Shown here one piece after another: positions 28,821 to 38,332 of a stretch of 64,000 nt of DNA. The stretch covers positions 124,001 to 188,000 of the forward strand of contig NZ_VLKG01000006.1 in the NCBI RefSeq assembly GCF_007830255.1, read 5' to 3'. The notes beneath the pieces were generated by a model, which was not told the DNA's origin, searched no databases, and worked only from the letters and a program-made list of their open reading frames with translations. Positions within the stretch are counted from its first letter, which is position 1, and each line of letters begins with the position of its first letter. The position numbers and the translations under genes were made by a program. Origin of the DNA: Azomonas agilis (lineage in GTDB: Bacteria > Pseudomonadota > Gammaproteobacteria > Pseudomonadales > Pseudomonadaceae).

Positions 28821-29501
28821 ATGAGCAAGCTTTTACTGATTGATGATGACCAAGAACTCTGTGAGCTCTTAGCCAGTTGGCTCACCCAAGAAGGTTTTGA
28901 ACTGGATGTATGTCATGAAGCACAAAGCGCTCGGGGAGCCCTCGCTGAGCAGCAACCTGAAGTCGTTATCCTAGATGTAATGCTCCCTGATGGCAGCGGC
29001 TTGGAGCTATTACGCCAACTCAGAGCCCTGTATCCAGAACTCCCCGTGCTGATGCTCTCAGCACGCGGTGAACCCCTTGATCGCATTCTAGGCTTGGAAT
29101 TGGGTGCTGATGATTACCTGTCCAAACCCTGCGACCCTCGCGAGTTGACGGCCCGTTTACGGGCTATTTTGCGCCGTACCCAACCCGTATCCCATAACAA
29201 CCCCCTTGAGATTGGGGATTTGCGTTACAGCGCCGCACGCGGAATGGCTTACATACGCGATCAAGAAGTCAGCCTGACCCTCACCGAAGGCCGTATCCTT
29301 GAAGCGCTCTTAGCACACCCAACCGAGCCCATCGATAAACAGGCGCTGGCTGAACACGCCCTAGGACGCAAGCTCACGCTGTACGATCGCAGTTTAGATA
29401 TGCACGTCAGTAACTTACGGCGCAAACTAGGCCCACATGCCGATGGCCGCCCGCGCATCTTGGCACTGCGCGGACGAGGCTATCTGTATCAGGTGGAATA
29501 A
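28821..29501 (+). CDS. cpxR: OmpR-family response regulator, CpxR-like
   Basis: 226 residues: receiver domain (1–115) with acidic pocket DDD (8–10), phospho-acceptor Asp52 in VILDVMLPDG and Lys in YLSKPCDPREL, then a winged-helix DNA-binding domain ending RPRILALRGRGYLYQVE. The following Spy/CpxP-like gene and a sensor kinase define it as the regulator of an envelope-stress system. A pair of TTTAC repeats lies just downstream of its stop, before spy. Confidence 0.88.
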   Translation: MSKLLLIDDDQELCELLASWLTQEGFELDVCHEAQSARGALAEQQPEVVILDVMLPDGSGLELLRQLRALYPELPVLMLSARGEPLDRILGLELGADDYLSKPCDPRELTARLRAILRRTQPVSHNNPLEIGDLRYSAARGMAYIRDQEVSLTLTEGRILEALLAHPTEPIDKQALAEHALGRKLTLYDRSLDMHVSNLRRKLGPHADGRPRILALRGRGYLYQVE

Positions 29502-29512
29502 TCCCAATAAGG

Positions 29513-29528
29513 TTTACTCAGGCTTTAC
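29513..29528 (+). promoter_or_regulatory. Putative CpxR box before the spy/cpxP-like gene
   Basis: TTTAC-N6-TTTAC, which is GTAAA-N6-GTAAA on the other strand, repeats at 11 bases, one helical turn. This matches the CpxR consensus (GTAAA-N4-8-GTAAA). It is 83 bases upstream of the spy-like ATG and 33 bases upstream of a TACAAT (29561–29566) that could serve as a -10. Autogenous activation is inference. Confidence 0.55.
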
Positions 29529-29610
29529 TCTGGCCTGACCGGGCTTGACTTTGTACTTCTTACAATGGGGCCATCCAGTCAACACTGACTGCCCATCTGA
29601 GGAAGACACC

Positions 29611-30096
29611 ATGAAACGCTCCGTACTGGCTGCCCTGTTCTTAACCGCTGCTCTACCCACACTGGCCTTGGCCACTCCTGAGCCTGAAGTACCGGGTAAA
29701 AAAGATGATGCGCCCTCTCACTATCACCAAGGTGAACATCATGGCCCTAAAGGCCCGATGTTCGGTGAAGGCCGTCACCACCATGATCCCCTTGAAAAAC
29801 TGGATCTGACCAAGGAACAAAAGCGCGATCTGCACAAAATCAAAGCCAAGGAGATGGAAGAGCAGCGCGAAATCACTCGCCGCTACTTGGACAAACTGCC
29901 TGAAGCCGAACGTCAAGCCCTGCGTAAAGACATGCACGAGAACCGCGAACAATCCCGTAAAGCCGTGCACGATCTCTTAACACCAGAGCAACAAAAGAAA
30001 TTTGACGAGCACGAAAAGCGCATGCAAGAAAAACACAAAGAATTCGAAGAATTCAAACAGTGGAAAGCTGAGCGTGACGGCCAAAAACAGCAATAA
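29611..30096 (+). CDS. Spy/CpxP-family periplasmic chaperone-like protein
   Basis: 161 residues. A signal peptide (MKRSVLAALFLTAALPTLALA) leads to a His-rich segment (residues ~33–56, SHYHQGEHHGPKGPMFGEGRHHH) that may bind metal, then a highly charged helical region with the two LTxxQ family motifs LTKEQ and LTPEQ. Proteins of this family buffer misfolded periplasmic proteins or damp the Cpx sensor. I chose the ATG at 29611 with GAGGAA upstream; the longer frame lacks a signal start. It sits between the regulator and kinase genes, with a terminator-like hairpin after it. Confidence 0.82.
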   Translation: MKRSVLAALFLTAALPTLALATPEPEVPGKKDDAPSHYHQGEHHGPKGPMFGEGRHHHDPLEKLDLTKEQKRDLHKIKAKEMEEQREITRRYLDKLPEAERQALRKDMHENREQSRKAVHDLLTPEQQKKFDEHEKRMQEKHKEFEEFKQWKAERDGQKQQ

Positions 30097-30124
30097 ACCT
30101 TAGGGCGGCCAAACTCCACCACCC

Positions 30125-30152
30125 GCCCGACTCCTCTGGGGTCGGGCTATTT
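30125..30152 (+). terminator. Hairpin with T-rich tail between spy-like gene and cpxA
   Basis: GCCCGAC and GTCGGGC pair around a nine-base loop and are followed by TATTTT. This is a plausible intrinsic terminator or attenuator that would give more spy-like than cpxA transcript. Confidence 0.7.
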
Positions 30153-30227
30153 TCATTCGCAAACGGAGCACCCCACCCACTACAAGCAAAGGGGGCTAAA
30201 GCCGTTTAAAGTACGGAGAATCTTAGG

Positions 30228-31577
30228 GTGTCTGGAGAACGGGAATTGCGCTCACTATTTTGGCGAATACTGGCAACGCTGTGGTTAGCCATCGCCCTAG
30301 TTGCTGGCTTATCAACGCTTTTAGGCTATGCCCTACAACAGGATGCTTGGATTCTCGATCGTTATCCCGGAGTACAATCACTGGCACAAAATTGGACTCA
30401 AGTGTATGAACAGGAGGGTGAAGAAGCGGCCCAGCGCTTTTTAGAACGGCATAAGCGCCGCTTTCGTATCGAAACCCAAGTTTTAGACAGCAACGGACAC
30501 CCCATCGTCAGCGGTACCTTTCCCGCTCGCTCAGCCGCCTTTGAAAAGCATGAGCAAAAGAATGAACGCAGGCTGCCTTGGCGACGCTTAACCGAAGACT
30601 ACACCAGCCCCACAACAGGGGAAACCTACCTTTTTATCTACCGCATTCCCCACCCTGACCTCTTTGCTTGGCAACGGGAAACCATGCTTTGGCCGTTCAG
30701 TGCCGTTGTCATCGCTTTGGTAGTACTGACCCTATTTAGCCTACTGCTCACTCTGTCCATTACTCGCCCGCTTGATCGGCTGCGCAATGCCGTACATGAC
30801 CTAGGTCGCACCGCCTATCAACAAACCTCCCTCGCTCGTCTTGCACGGCGGCGGGATGAACTGGGTTTACTGGCTCGGGACTTCAACCGCATGGGGGAGC
30901 GTCTGCAAAATCTGATCGACAGTCAACGCCAACTCCTGAGAGACGTTTCCCATGAGCTGCGCTCTCCTTTAGCCCGCTTACGCATTGCTTTAGCACTGGC
31001 AGAACGGGCCGCTCCTGAAGAACGTGAACGCATTTGGCCACGCCTCACCCAAGAGTGTGATCGTTTAGAAGCCTTAATCAGTGAAATTTTAACCCTAGCG
31101 CGAATGGATGCTGATCCCGGGGCGGCTCGTCCTATTGCCTTGGATGAACTGCTCAAGCAGCTTCAAAGCCATGCTCAGCTCTCCGCCCCCGAGCAGCAGA
31201 TTCAGATACAGGTTCCAGAGCATCTCAGTCTGTACGGATGGCCCGATATGCTAGAGCGTGCCTTAGATAATCTAGTGCGTAATGCCCTACGCTTTAATCC
31301 TGCCGATCACCCCATCGAAATCTCAGGTCATATCCGAGACCACCAACTGGAGCTGAGCGTACGCGATCATGGCCCCGGAGCTACAGAAACTGAGTTACCA
31401 CAACTGAGTACGCCCTTCTTCCGAGGAGCTAAACAAACAGCACCGGGTCATGGATTGGGTTTAGCCATTGCACGGCGCTCAGCGGAACGACACGGCGGTA
31501 CCCTACAGTTAAGCAACCATCCCGAAGGCGGCTTTATTGCTACGCTGCGTTTACCACTGGCTAATGCTGCTCCTTAA
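30228..31577 (+). CDS. cpxA: Sensor histidine kinase, CpxA-like
   Basis: 449 residues. TM1 spans about 13–33, a periplasmic domain of about 120 residues follows, TM2 is about 156–178, then HAMP, the HisKA dimerisation helix with phospho-His242 in DVSHELRSPLARL, and an ATPase domain with N box DNLVRNALRFNP, G1 DHGPG and G2 GHGLGLAIARR. The start is a GTG preceded by CGGAGAAT. It should phosphorylate the regulator at 28821 in response to envelope stress. The 195 bases after it, before trkH, hold no gene I can recognise. Confidence 0.88.
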   Translation: MSGERELRSLFWRILATLWLAIALVAGLSTLLGYALQQDAWILDRYPGVQSLAQNWTQVYEQEGEEAAQRFLERHKRRFRIETQVLDSNGHPIVSGTFPARSAAFEKHEQKNERRLPWRRLTEDYTSPTTGETYLFIYRIPHPDLFAWQRETMLWPFSAVVIALVVLTLFSLLLTLSITRPLDRLRNAVHDLGRTAYQQTSLARLARRRDELGLLARDFNRMGERLQNLIDSQRQLLRDVSHELRSPLARLRIALALAERAAPEERERIWPRLTQECDRLEALISEILTLARMDADPGAARPIALDELLKQLQSHAQLSAPEQQIQIQVPEHLSLYGWPDMLERALDNLVRNALRFNPADHPIEISGHIRDHQLELSVRDHGPGATETELPQLSTPFFRGAKQTAPGHGLGLAIARRSAERHGGTLQLSNHPEGGFIATLRLPLANAAP

Positions 31578-31772
31578 CTAAGCAGCCCGATCAGGGGCTT
31601 GAAAGGGCTGTAACGGCGGACTAATCGAGGGTAAACCGTGCGCCGCCCGGGCAGCATCGCGGTCAGGATTTGGGCAACCATGACTCTATCCGAAACTTGA
31701 TGCACTAAACGCATTTACAGCACCCATAACACAGGTAGAATCCCTATCCTGTTTTAACTGCTGGAAGCATTC

Positions 31773-33227
31773 ATGGCTCTGCCCATTCTGCGCATCATTG
31801 GTTTCATTCTCGGAATCTTTCTGATCACCTTGGCAGTGGCTATGACAATCCCGGTGCTAACGGTACTAGCCCTCAACCGCACGGATCAAATTCCAGAATT
31901 CATGTGGTCAAGCCTGATTACCCTAGGGTGCGGCTTATTGCTGGTATTGCTACCGCGTCCACACCATGTGCATTTACGCCCAAGGGATATGTATCTGCTC
32001 ACAACACTCAGTTGGCTGATTGTGTGCTGCTTCGCCGCCTTGCCCATGGTGTTAATTCAAGAAATCAGCCATGCCGATGCTTTTTTCGAAACTATGTCGG
32101 GCATCACTACTACTGGAGCTTCGGTGTTAACGGGGCTGGATCAAGCCTCGCCAGGGCTTTTGATATGGCGCTCACTTCTACACTGGTTAGGAGGTATTGG
32201 TTTTATCGGCATGGCTGTAGCGGTATTACCCTTATTGCGGGTCGGGGGCATGCGTTTATTCCAAACTGAATCCTCAGACTGGTCAGAAAAAGTTATGCCA
32301 CGCACCCACATGGTGGCTAAGTACATTTTGTATATCTACGTCTTTTTTACCCTGAGTGCGACCTTTGCTTTTTACTGGGCTGGTATGTCGATTTTCGATG
32401 CCATTAATCATGCGATGTCCGCAGTATCCACTGGTGGATTTTCTACCTCTGATACTTCAATGGCTCATTTTCCGGAGCAAACCCATTGGGTTGCTATGCT
32501 GTTTATGATTCTGGGCAGCCTGCCTTTTACCCTCTATGTAGCCACATTGCGCGGTAATTACTCTGCTTTATTTAAAGATGAGCAAGTGCGTGGATTTCTG
32601 ATTATCTTGGCACTCATCAGTGCCGTGCTAAGCCTCTGGTATTGGCTGCACACTCAAGATGTTTCCCCCGCAGATGCGGTACGGATTGCTACTTTTAACG
32701 TCATTTCCATCGTTTCTACGACCGGATTTGCCATGGGGGATTACACTCTATGGGGCGATTTTGCCATCATGCTATTTTTCTACCTGACCTTTATGGGCGG
32801 TTGCTCAGGCTCAACCTCTGGCGGGTTAAAAATATTCCGTTTTCAAGTGGCCTATGCTCTGTTGCGTGCAAACTTACGCCAGTTGATCCACCCCAGAGCA
32901 GTTATTCGGCAACACTACAATGGGCATCCTCTGGACGAGGATATCGTGCGCTCCATCCTGACGTTTTCGTTTTTCTTCACCATTACCATTGCGGTATTAG
33001 CATTATGTTTGGCTTTTATCGGCTTGGACTTTATAACCGCGCTCACAGGAGCTGCAACCGCCGTGTGTAACGTTGGCCCGGGATTAGGCTCTATTATCGG
33101 CCCAGCGGGTAACTTCGCGCCCCTACCGGATTCAGCTAAATACTTATTGGGTATAGGTATGTTATTAGGTCGGTTAGAAATCATTACCGTGCTGGTATTA
33201 CTGACCCGAACCTTCTGGAAACACTAA
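31773..33227 (+). CDS. trkH: Trk potassium uptake membrane subunit TrkH
   Basis: 484-residue multi-pass K+ transporter of the inner membrane. Four P-loop segments are recognisable, such as MSGITTTGASVLTG, MSAVSTGGFSTSD, ISIVSTTGFAMGD and ATAVCNVGPGLG, each with the selectivity-filter Gly. It needs the cytoplasmic NAD-binding subunit TrkA, which is not in the window. Position after the cpx genes matches P. aeruginosa. K+ uptake is the first response to osmotic upshift, which fits ggpPS further along. Confidence 0.95.
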   Translation: MALPILRIIGFILGIFLITLAVAMTIPVLTVLALNRTDQIPEFMWSSLITLGCGLLLVLLPRPHHVHLRPRDMYLLTTLSWLIVCCFAALPMVLIQEISHADAFFETMSGITTTGASVLTGLDQASPGLLIWRSLLHWLGGIGFIGMAVAVLPLLRVGGMRLFQTESSDWSEKVMPRTHMVAKYILYIYVFFTLSATFAFYWAGMSIFDAINHAMSAVSTGGFSTSDTSMAHFPEQTHWVAMLFMILGSLPFTLYVATLRGNYSALFKDEQVRGFLIILALISAVLSLWYWLHTQDVSPADAVRIATFNVISIVSTTGFAMGDYTLWGDFAIMLFFYLTFMGGCSGSTSGGLKIFRFQVAYALLRANLRQLIHPRAVIRQHYNGHPLDEDIVRSILTFSFFFTITIAVLALCLAFIGLDFITALTGAATAVCNVGPGLGSIIGPAGNFAPLPDSAKYLLGIGMLLGRLEIITVLVLLTRTFWKH

Positions 33228-33267
33228 AAATGCTGATTCTAAAGCCCTCTCTGAGCGTTGAAATGCG

Positions 33268-34497
33268 TTGATTGCTCCGCCCTTGCGCGAATATCACTTA
33301 AGGCTCCTAGCCTATCTGATAGGGATCGCTTGCCTTATTTCTGGCGCAGCGACAGGCTTTATCTCCGGCTACTGGTTGCTGGCTATCCCCAGCATTTTTT
33401 TGTATGTGTACTTAGCGTATGTGGCAAGCCTTCCCTTTCGGGAGCGTCACCCGCAGCTCGTTTCTGGCACACTCTTGTGCTTGGATACCCTTAACACCAG
33501 CGCCTTGATTCTGTTATTGCAGTTTGCCACCATCCCCAGCCTTATGTTCTTGTTGGTGCTAGGGCTCAGTGCCCTATTGTCAGGAGGTATTCGGCAACTG
33601 GCCCTGATTACTCCACTGCTGTGTGGTAGCTGCATACTGGGGTATGCGCTACTCGGGCCATACAGTATCAGTGAACCACCCACCGCCTTGGTGTTAACCA
33701 GTGTACTAACCAGCATTGCCTATGTATTGGTTACTGCCTATTGCATGCACGAGCTAGGGTTACGCCTTGCCCAAGCGCGGCGGACGGTCAAAATAGAACA
33801 AGAAAAAACCGCGCAAATGGCCCAGAACCTAGCCAAATACCTATCGCCTCAGGTTTGGCAGTCTATCTTTGACGGACAAAAGCCCGTGCGTTTGGAAACC
33901 AAACGTAAAAAGCTGTCGGTATTTTTTTCTGACATCAAAGGCTTTACCGAGCTTTCGGAAGAGTTAGAGGCTGAGGTCTTAACTCAGCTACTCAACACCT
34001 ACCTAAATGACATGGCCAATATTGCCCTCTATTACGGCGGCACCATCGACAAATTTATTGGCGATGCGGTGATGATCTTTTTTGGCGACCCCAGCTCCCA
34101 AGGGGTACAGGAAGATGCTTTGGCGGCGGTGTCTATGGCTTTGGCCATGCGCAAACATATGGATCAATTCTGCCAGCAATCCCAAACCCTCGGATTTAAC
34201 CGCCCGATGGAAATTCGCATGGGGATTAGTACAGGCTACTGCACGGTGGGAAATTTTGGGGCCGATACGCGAATGGACTACACCATCATCGGGCGGGAAG
34301 TGAACTTAGCCAGCCGACTAGAAAATGCCGCCAAAGCCGGTGAAATCCTGATTGCTCAGGAAACTTACCAACTGGTGCGAGATAAAATTCTCTGTGCGGA
34401 TAAAGGGAAAATCAGCATTAAGGGATTCTCCCAACCCGTACAGGTATATCAGGTGGTGGACTTTCGCCCACCCTCTGATCCTACCGTCCGAGCCTAA
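33268..34497 (+). CDS. cyaB: Membrane class III adenylate cyclase with MASE2-type sensor (CyaB)
   Basis: 409 residues. About six hydrophobic helices (residues ~12–160) resemble the MASE2 domain of P. aeruginosa CyaB, and the cyclase domain occupies ~215–400. Metal ligands are Asp222 (FFSDIKGFT) and Asp266 (FIGDAVM). Lys262 and Thr339 (MDYTIIG) are the adenine-specifying pair of class IIIb, and Asn346/Arg350 the transition-state residues. It makes cAMP for Vfr-type control. The start appears to be a TTG at 33268, since a stop lies three codons upstream and no ATG is close. Its stop overlaps that of nahK. Confidence 0.88.
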   Translation: MIAPPLREYHLRLLAYLIGIACLISGAATGFISGYWLLAIPSIFLYVYLAYVASLPFRERHPQLVSGTLLCLDTLNTSALILLLQFATIPSLMFLLVLGLSALLSGGIRQLALITPLLCGSCILGYALLGPYSISEPPTALVLTSVLTSIAYVLVTAYCMHELGLRLAQARRTVKIEQEKTAQMAQNLAKYLSPQVWQSIFDGQKPVRLETKRKKLSVFFSDIKGFTELSEELEAEVLTQLLNTYLNDMANIALYYGGTIDKFIGDAVMIFFGDPSSQGVQEDALAAVSMALAMRKHMDQFCQQSQTLGFNRPMEIRMGISTGYCTVGNFGADTRMDYTIIGREVNLASRLENAAKAGEILIAQETYQLVRDKILCADKGKISIKGFSQPVQVYQVVDFRPPSDPTVRA

Positions 34498-37130
34498 ACC
34501 CGCTCTAGTAGGTGACTCATGGCGGTTTTCAGCTTCATCGGGCGTACTGGTTTATGCAGCAGCACATGGTTAAGGTCTCGAATCTGCTGCTTTAACTCGT
34601 TGGTGTAGTTAGCGGTAATCATCAAGGCGGGCAAAGGAGTTTTGCGCTCGGTATTGACCTGAGCAACCGCTTCCAAGCCCGTGCGCCCTTGATCCAAGTG
34701 ATAATCCACAATCAACAAATCAGCCGGTGCCTGAAATCCTTGAGTGCGCTCGGCCAAATCTTCTGCACTTAAGGCCGTTACTACCGCACAGCCCCAACCT
34801 TCCAATAGGGTACGCATACCGGCACAAATAGCGGTGTCATTATCCACCACCCACACATGAGCGCCGTGCAGTTTATCCGTAATGGGGGCCGGTAACTCGA
34901 CACCAAAACGCGGAGAAGGTCGTTGTTGCGCGATGGGAATACGCACCCTAAATACCGAGCCTTTACCCAGCACCGATTGCACCTGAACCTCATGCCCCAA
35001 CATGCGGGAGATTTTATCGACAATAGCCAAGCCTAAGCCCAGCCCGCGATCTTGATTGCGATGCTGATGCTCTCCTCGCTTAAACTCTTGGAAGATTTCT
35101 TGGAGTTTATCCTGAGGAATGCCAATGCCCGTATCCCAGACCTCCACCCAAAGATGCTGCTGCGTGCGCCGGCAACCCAGCAAAATACGTCCAGGGCTTG
35201 GGGTATAGCGCAGGGCATTGGTCAGCAGATTGCGCAGAATACGCGCCAACAAATGCACATCACTATGCACCAGCACCGAGCTGGACACAAAACGCATCTG
35301 TAAGTGTTGGCTCTGAGCTAACTGGGTGAACTCTACGGCCAAATTGTCCAATAGCTCGTTGATGGCAAATACGCTCAGCTCTGGTTGAATCGCCCCCGCA
35401 TCCAGTTTGGAAATATCCACCAAAGTGCTGAGTAAATGCTCCACATCCTCCAGAGAGTTGCTTAAATTGCGGATTAAACTGCTGGAGTTACTGGAATCGC
35501 GTGCTTCCAGTAAGGCGCTGGTGAACAGACGCGCCGCATTTAAAGGCTGCAACAAATCGTGGCTGACCGCCGCCAAAAACTTAGTTTTGGATAAATTGGC
35601 CAGTTCGGCTTCACGCTTGGCTTCGCGTAAACGGGCTTCAACCTCGGTACGCTCCTCAATTTCTTCCCGCAATTGGCTATTGAGTGCGGTTAGCTCGGTG
35701 GTTCTATCCCGAACCCGTTGCTCAAGGTTCTGGTAGGCGCGCTGTAATGCCTCGGAAGTGCGACGGCGCTCAGTAATGTCGCGCACTAGGATGAAAATCC
35801 CCACAATGCGGCCTTCACTGTCCTGATTAGGTACATAGGAGCGCAACAGACAGCGCTTCTGCCCATTCAAGTTAGTCTCACTCAGCTCAAAACTGACGTT
35901 TTCACCTTGCAGCGCCCGATCTAAATAGGGCTGAAGTTGTCGGCAATGGGCTTTGGTGTGCGCCTCAAACAAAGTGCAGCCCAACATCAAGCCCGGTGTC
36001 CAGTGATACCAGTCCTCATACACACGGTTGGTAAATTGGTAGACCAAATCAGCGGATAGGTAAGCAATCAGCGCCGGAACATGGTCGGTAATCATGCGTA
36101 CCCAGTGTTCACTCTCGCGCAGTTTTTCCGCATGCCGGTGGCGTTCGGTAATATCGGTAAAGGTGTTGACAAAACCACCGCTCGGTAAGGGATGAGTACG
36201 GATCTCTAGCACTCGCCCATCGGGCAGATGTTGCTCTAAATGCGAGATAGACCGCTCGTTCTGGTCGCGACTTTCGGGCGTTAATAAAGGCAGTTCGCTC
36301 TTGGCCATGACTTCAGCAAAGGGACGGCCCGTCATTACTAACGTCAGTCCACTTAGCTCTAAAAAGCGCCGATTCCAGAGTTCCAAACAGCCATCGGAAG
36401 CCACCATAGCCACGCCTTGGGATAGGTTATCAATGGCGCGTTGTAATAAGGTGGATTTTTGTGCCAGCGCTTGCTCACGGCGGATAGATTCCCGGTTTTT
36501 AACTTCGGTGATATCCGTGTATAGGATGACCAAGCCGCCACCTCGGGTACGACGCTCATGCACCTGCACCCAACGGCCATCAAACAGGCGATAGAAGCTT
36601 TGCTCGCTGCTGTTGCCCCGATGCTCTTCGACAATAAGCCCCGTACTACCGGCCAAGCGCTTGATATCAGCCAACAACATGCCGGTGGTGACCCGCGTCT
36701 GGCTGATCTCCCAGAAGGCTTTAAAGCGGCTGTTAAACAGCACAATGCGTTGATCTTGATCGAACAATACAAAAGCATCGGAAATACTTTCGATGGCATC
36801 AATCAGATAACGGTGGGCCGTTTCCGCCCGCTGTCGGGCCTCGCTCAGTAAGCGATTGCTGGACTTAAGCTCGGCCATAGCCTGATTTAACGCATCAGTG
36901 CGCTCACGGACTTGCTCGGCCAGCTCCACCGAATATTGAAAGGCCGTGTAGGCATCATCCGGTGGCGCTGAACGAGACTCTACGCGCTCAATTAAGGCTG
37001 CATTGATGCGTTTCAGTCGGTAATTTTCCCGCTCTAGTTGCTCAAAACGAGCCTTCAACTCAGCGTCGGGCGTGACCACCCGGTCTGCCGATGGCAACGC
37101 CGGTGAAGGTTTGGTTGAGATGCAGCCCAT
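34494..37130 (-). CDS. nahK: Hybrid PAS histidine kinase NahK (NosP-associated kinase)
   Basis: 878 residues. After an N-terminal coiled coil come three PAS-like domains (around LIDAIESISDAFVLFDQDQRIV, LQRAIDNLSQGVAMVASDG and ITDHVPALIAYLSADLVYQF), a second coiled coil, HisKA with FLAAVSHDLLQPLNAAR, an ATPase domain with DRGLGLGLAIVDKISR, and a C-terminal receiver (LLIVDYHLDQGRTG). No transmembrane segment is evident, so it is cytosolic. I chose the ATG at 37130, which has GGGGAG upstream; it lies 71 bases inside nosP. In P. aeruginosa the NosP–NahK pair feeds the HptB relay controlling biofilm. Confidence 0.9.
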   Translation of the reverse strand: MGCISTKPSPALPSADRVVTPDAELKARFEQLERENYRLKRINAALIERVESRSAPPDDAYTAFQYSVELAEQVRERTDALNQAMAELKSSNRLLSEARQRAETAHRYLIDAIESISDAFVLFDQDQRIVLFNSRFKAFWEISQTRVTTGMLLADIKRLAGSTGLIVEEHRGNSSEQSFYRLFDGRWVQVHERRTRGGGLVILYTDITEVKNRESIRREQALAQKSTLLQRAIDNLSQGVAMVASDGCLELWNRRFLELSGLTLVMTGRPFAEVMAKSELPLLTPESRDQNERSISHLEQHLPDGRVLEIRTHPLPSGGFVNTFTDITERHRHAEKLRESEHWVRMITDHVPALIAYLSADLVYQFTNRVYEDWYHWTPGLMLGCTLFEAHTKAHCRQLQPYLDRALQGENVSFELSETNLNGQKRCLLRSYVPNQDSEGRIVGIFILVRDITERRRTSEALQRAYQNLEQRVRDRTTELTALNSQLREEIEERTEVEARLREAKREAELANLSKTKFLAAVSHDLLQPLNAARLFTSALLEARDSSNSSSLIRNLSNSLEDVEHLLSTLVDISKLDAGAIQPELSVFAINELLDNLAVEFTQLAQSQHLQMRFVSSSVLVHSDVHLLARILRNLLTNALRYTPSPGRILLGCRRTQQHLWVEVWDTGIGIPQDKLQEIFQEFKRGEHQHRNQDRGLGLGLAIVDKISRMLGHEVQVQSVLGKGSVFRVRIPIAQQRPSPRFGVELPAPITDKLHGAHVWVVDNDTAICAGMRTLLEGWGCAVVTALSAEDLAERTQGFQAPADLLIVDYHLDQGRTGLEAVAQVNTERKTPLPALMITANYTNELKQQIRDLNHVLLHKPVRPMKLKTAMSHLLERV

Positions 37131-38238
37131 TGCACTGCTCCCCGTAGGTATTGAATCCGATAACTTGATGTGTGCGTAAAAATTCGGAGACCTGATCGGC
37201 CACTCCTTCGGCTTCACCACTGAGACGACGCAAAAAACAATCGCAACCTATGGTGAGCAACAGGGGGCCAAGACGCTGCTCTAGCCCTGTAAACAACTGT
37301 TCCAAATTGGGTAACAGTGCTCCGGGCTGCATACCCGTCAGGACAATCCCGTTTTCTACCGCACAATAAAAACTGAGGCTTTGATCCTCATTGACCTGTT
37401 GAATTGCTCGCACGTAGTAGCGATCCCGAATACGTACCGCCAAAGGATGTGCGGCAAACAAACGATAATTGAGTGCCTCAACCGGAACGCCAACAAAATC
37501 GGCATACACTTGGGCCGCAGGCTCAGCATTGAGCTCATACACCCTACGCAAGGCACGGTCGGCTTGAGTGACTACAAATTTTTCTTCCAAAGGCTGAATG
37601 TGGTGGGTGCTAAACACCTCAAAATCCAACCAGGTATTAATCAGTACCACCACCGCAGAACCGCTGTGAAAGCGCCCTTTAAAATACACATAGGTATGAC
37701 TGAGGTGGTTATCATCACCCGCCGAGCCGCCAAAATGAGGAATCCGACCAAAGGCGGCACTGAGCGCTGCTAACACGGTTTCCTCGCGACTGGAAAGCCC
37801 ATCGAACAAAGTCAGCGCAAAACTATGGTCTTTGATGGGGGCTAATAAATTACTACGGCAGTCGTTAATCAAGCGTTCAACCAGTTGTTGAGCATCCAGT
37901 AGGCTGAAACGATCCATCTCCTCAATCAAACTACAGGACACTGAAAAATACTGGTGATCAAAGCCAATGGCGGTCACGCAGTTGCGCCCATAACCTTCAG
38001 GGGTGATTTCCCCGGCTGTGGTGCAACCTACTAAGGGTAAGCCCCCAAAATATTGCTCTAATGCTTGCCCTAAAGCCTCTAGATCGTAACTGGTGGAGCA
38101 GAAAAACAGCACAAAGCCCAAGTGAGGATGCATCAGTTGCCGCGCTAAGTCCTGAGCAACGCGTTCAGCGTCCTTATGATCTGACATGGCGGTACAGATC
38201 ACCTGAGCATAGGCGGAAAGCATGGGAGGGCTTCTCAT
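37060..38238 (-). CDS. nosP: FIST-domain nitric-oxide sensor NosP
   Basis: 392 residues with FIST_N (about 30–230, GCTTAGEITPEGYGRNCVTAIGF and GGSAGDDNHLSHTYVYFKG) and FIST_C (about 235–385, DCFLRRLSGE and VIGFNTYGEQCNG). In P. aeruginosa the equivalent protein binds NO through haem and regulates NahK. The gene overlaps nahK by 71 bases, so the two are translationally coupled. Start: the ATG at 38238, with an alternative ATG at 38223 that has GAGAAG upstream. Confidence 0.88.
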   Translation of the reverse strand: MRSPPMLSAYAQVICTAMSDHKDAERVAQDLARQLMHPHLGFVLFFCSTSYDLEALGQALEQYFGGLPLVGCTTAGEITPEGYGRNCVTAIGFDHQYFSVSCSLIEEMDRFSLLDAQQLVERLINDCRSNLLAPIKDHSFALTLFDGLSSREETVLAALSAAFGRIPHFGGSAGDDNHLSHTYVYFKGRFHSGSAVVVLINTWLDFEVFSTHHIQPLEEKFVVTQADRALRRVYELNAEPAAQVYADFVGVPVEALNYRLFAAHPLAVRIRDRYYVRAIQQVNEDQSLSFYCAVENGIVLTGMQPGALLPNLEQLFTGLEQRLGPLLLTIGCDCFLRRLSGEAEGVADQVSEFLRTHQVIGFNTYGEQCNGLHLNQTFTGVAIGRPGGHARR

Positions 38239-38332
38239 AGATGACTTAACTCCCTGTTATTGTCCTGTGCTATCAAAGCGCCGCAAATGCTACTTGCGTA
38301 CCAGCTACCCCCTGCTTGCGTAGGAGTACGAG

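Noticed and set aside
29551-29566. TTGACT … TACAAT as a sigma-70 promoter of the spy-like gene
   Set aside because: The spacing is only 10 bases, too short for -35/-10; TACAAT may still be a -10 helped by the regulator site.
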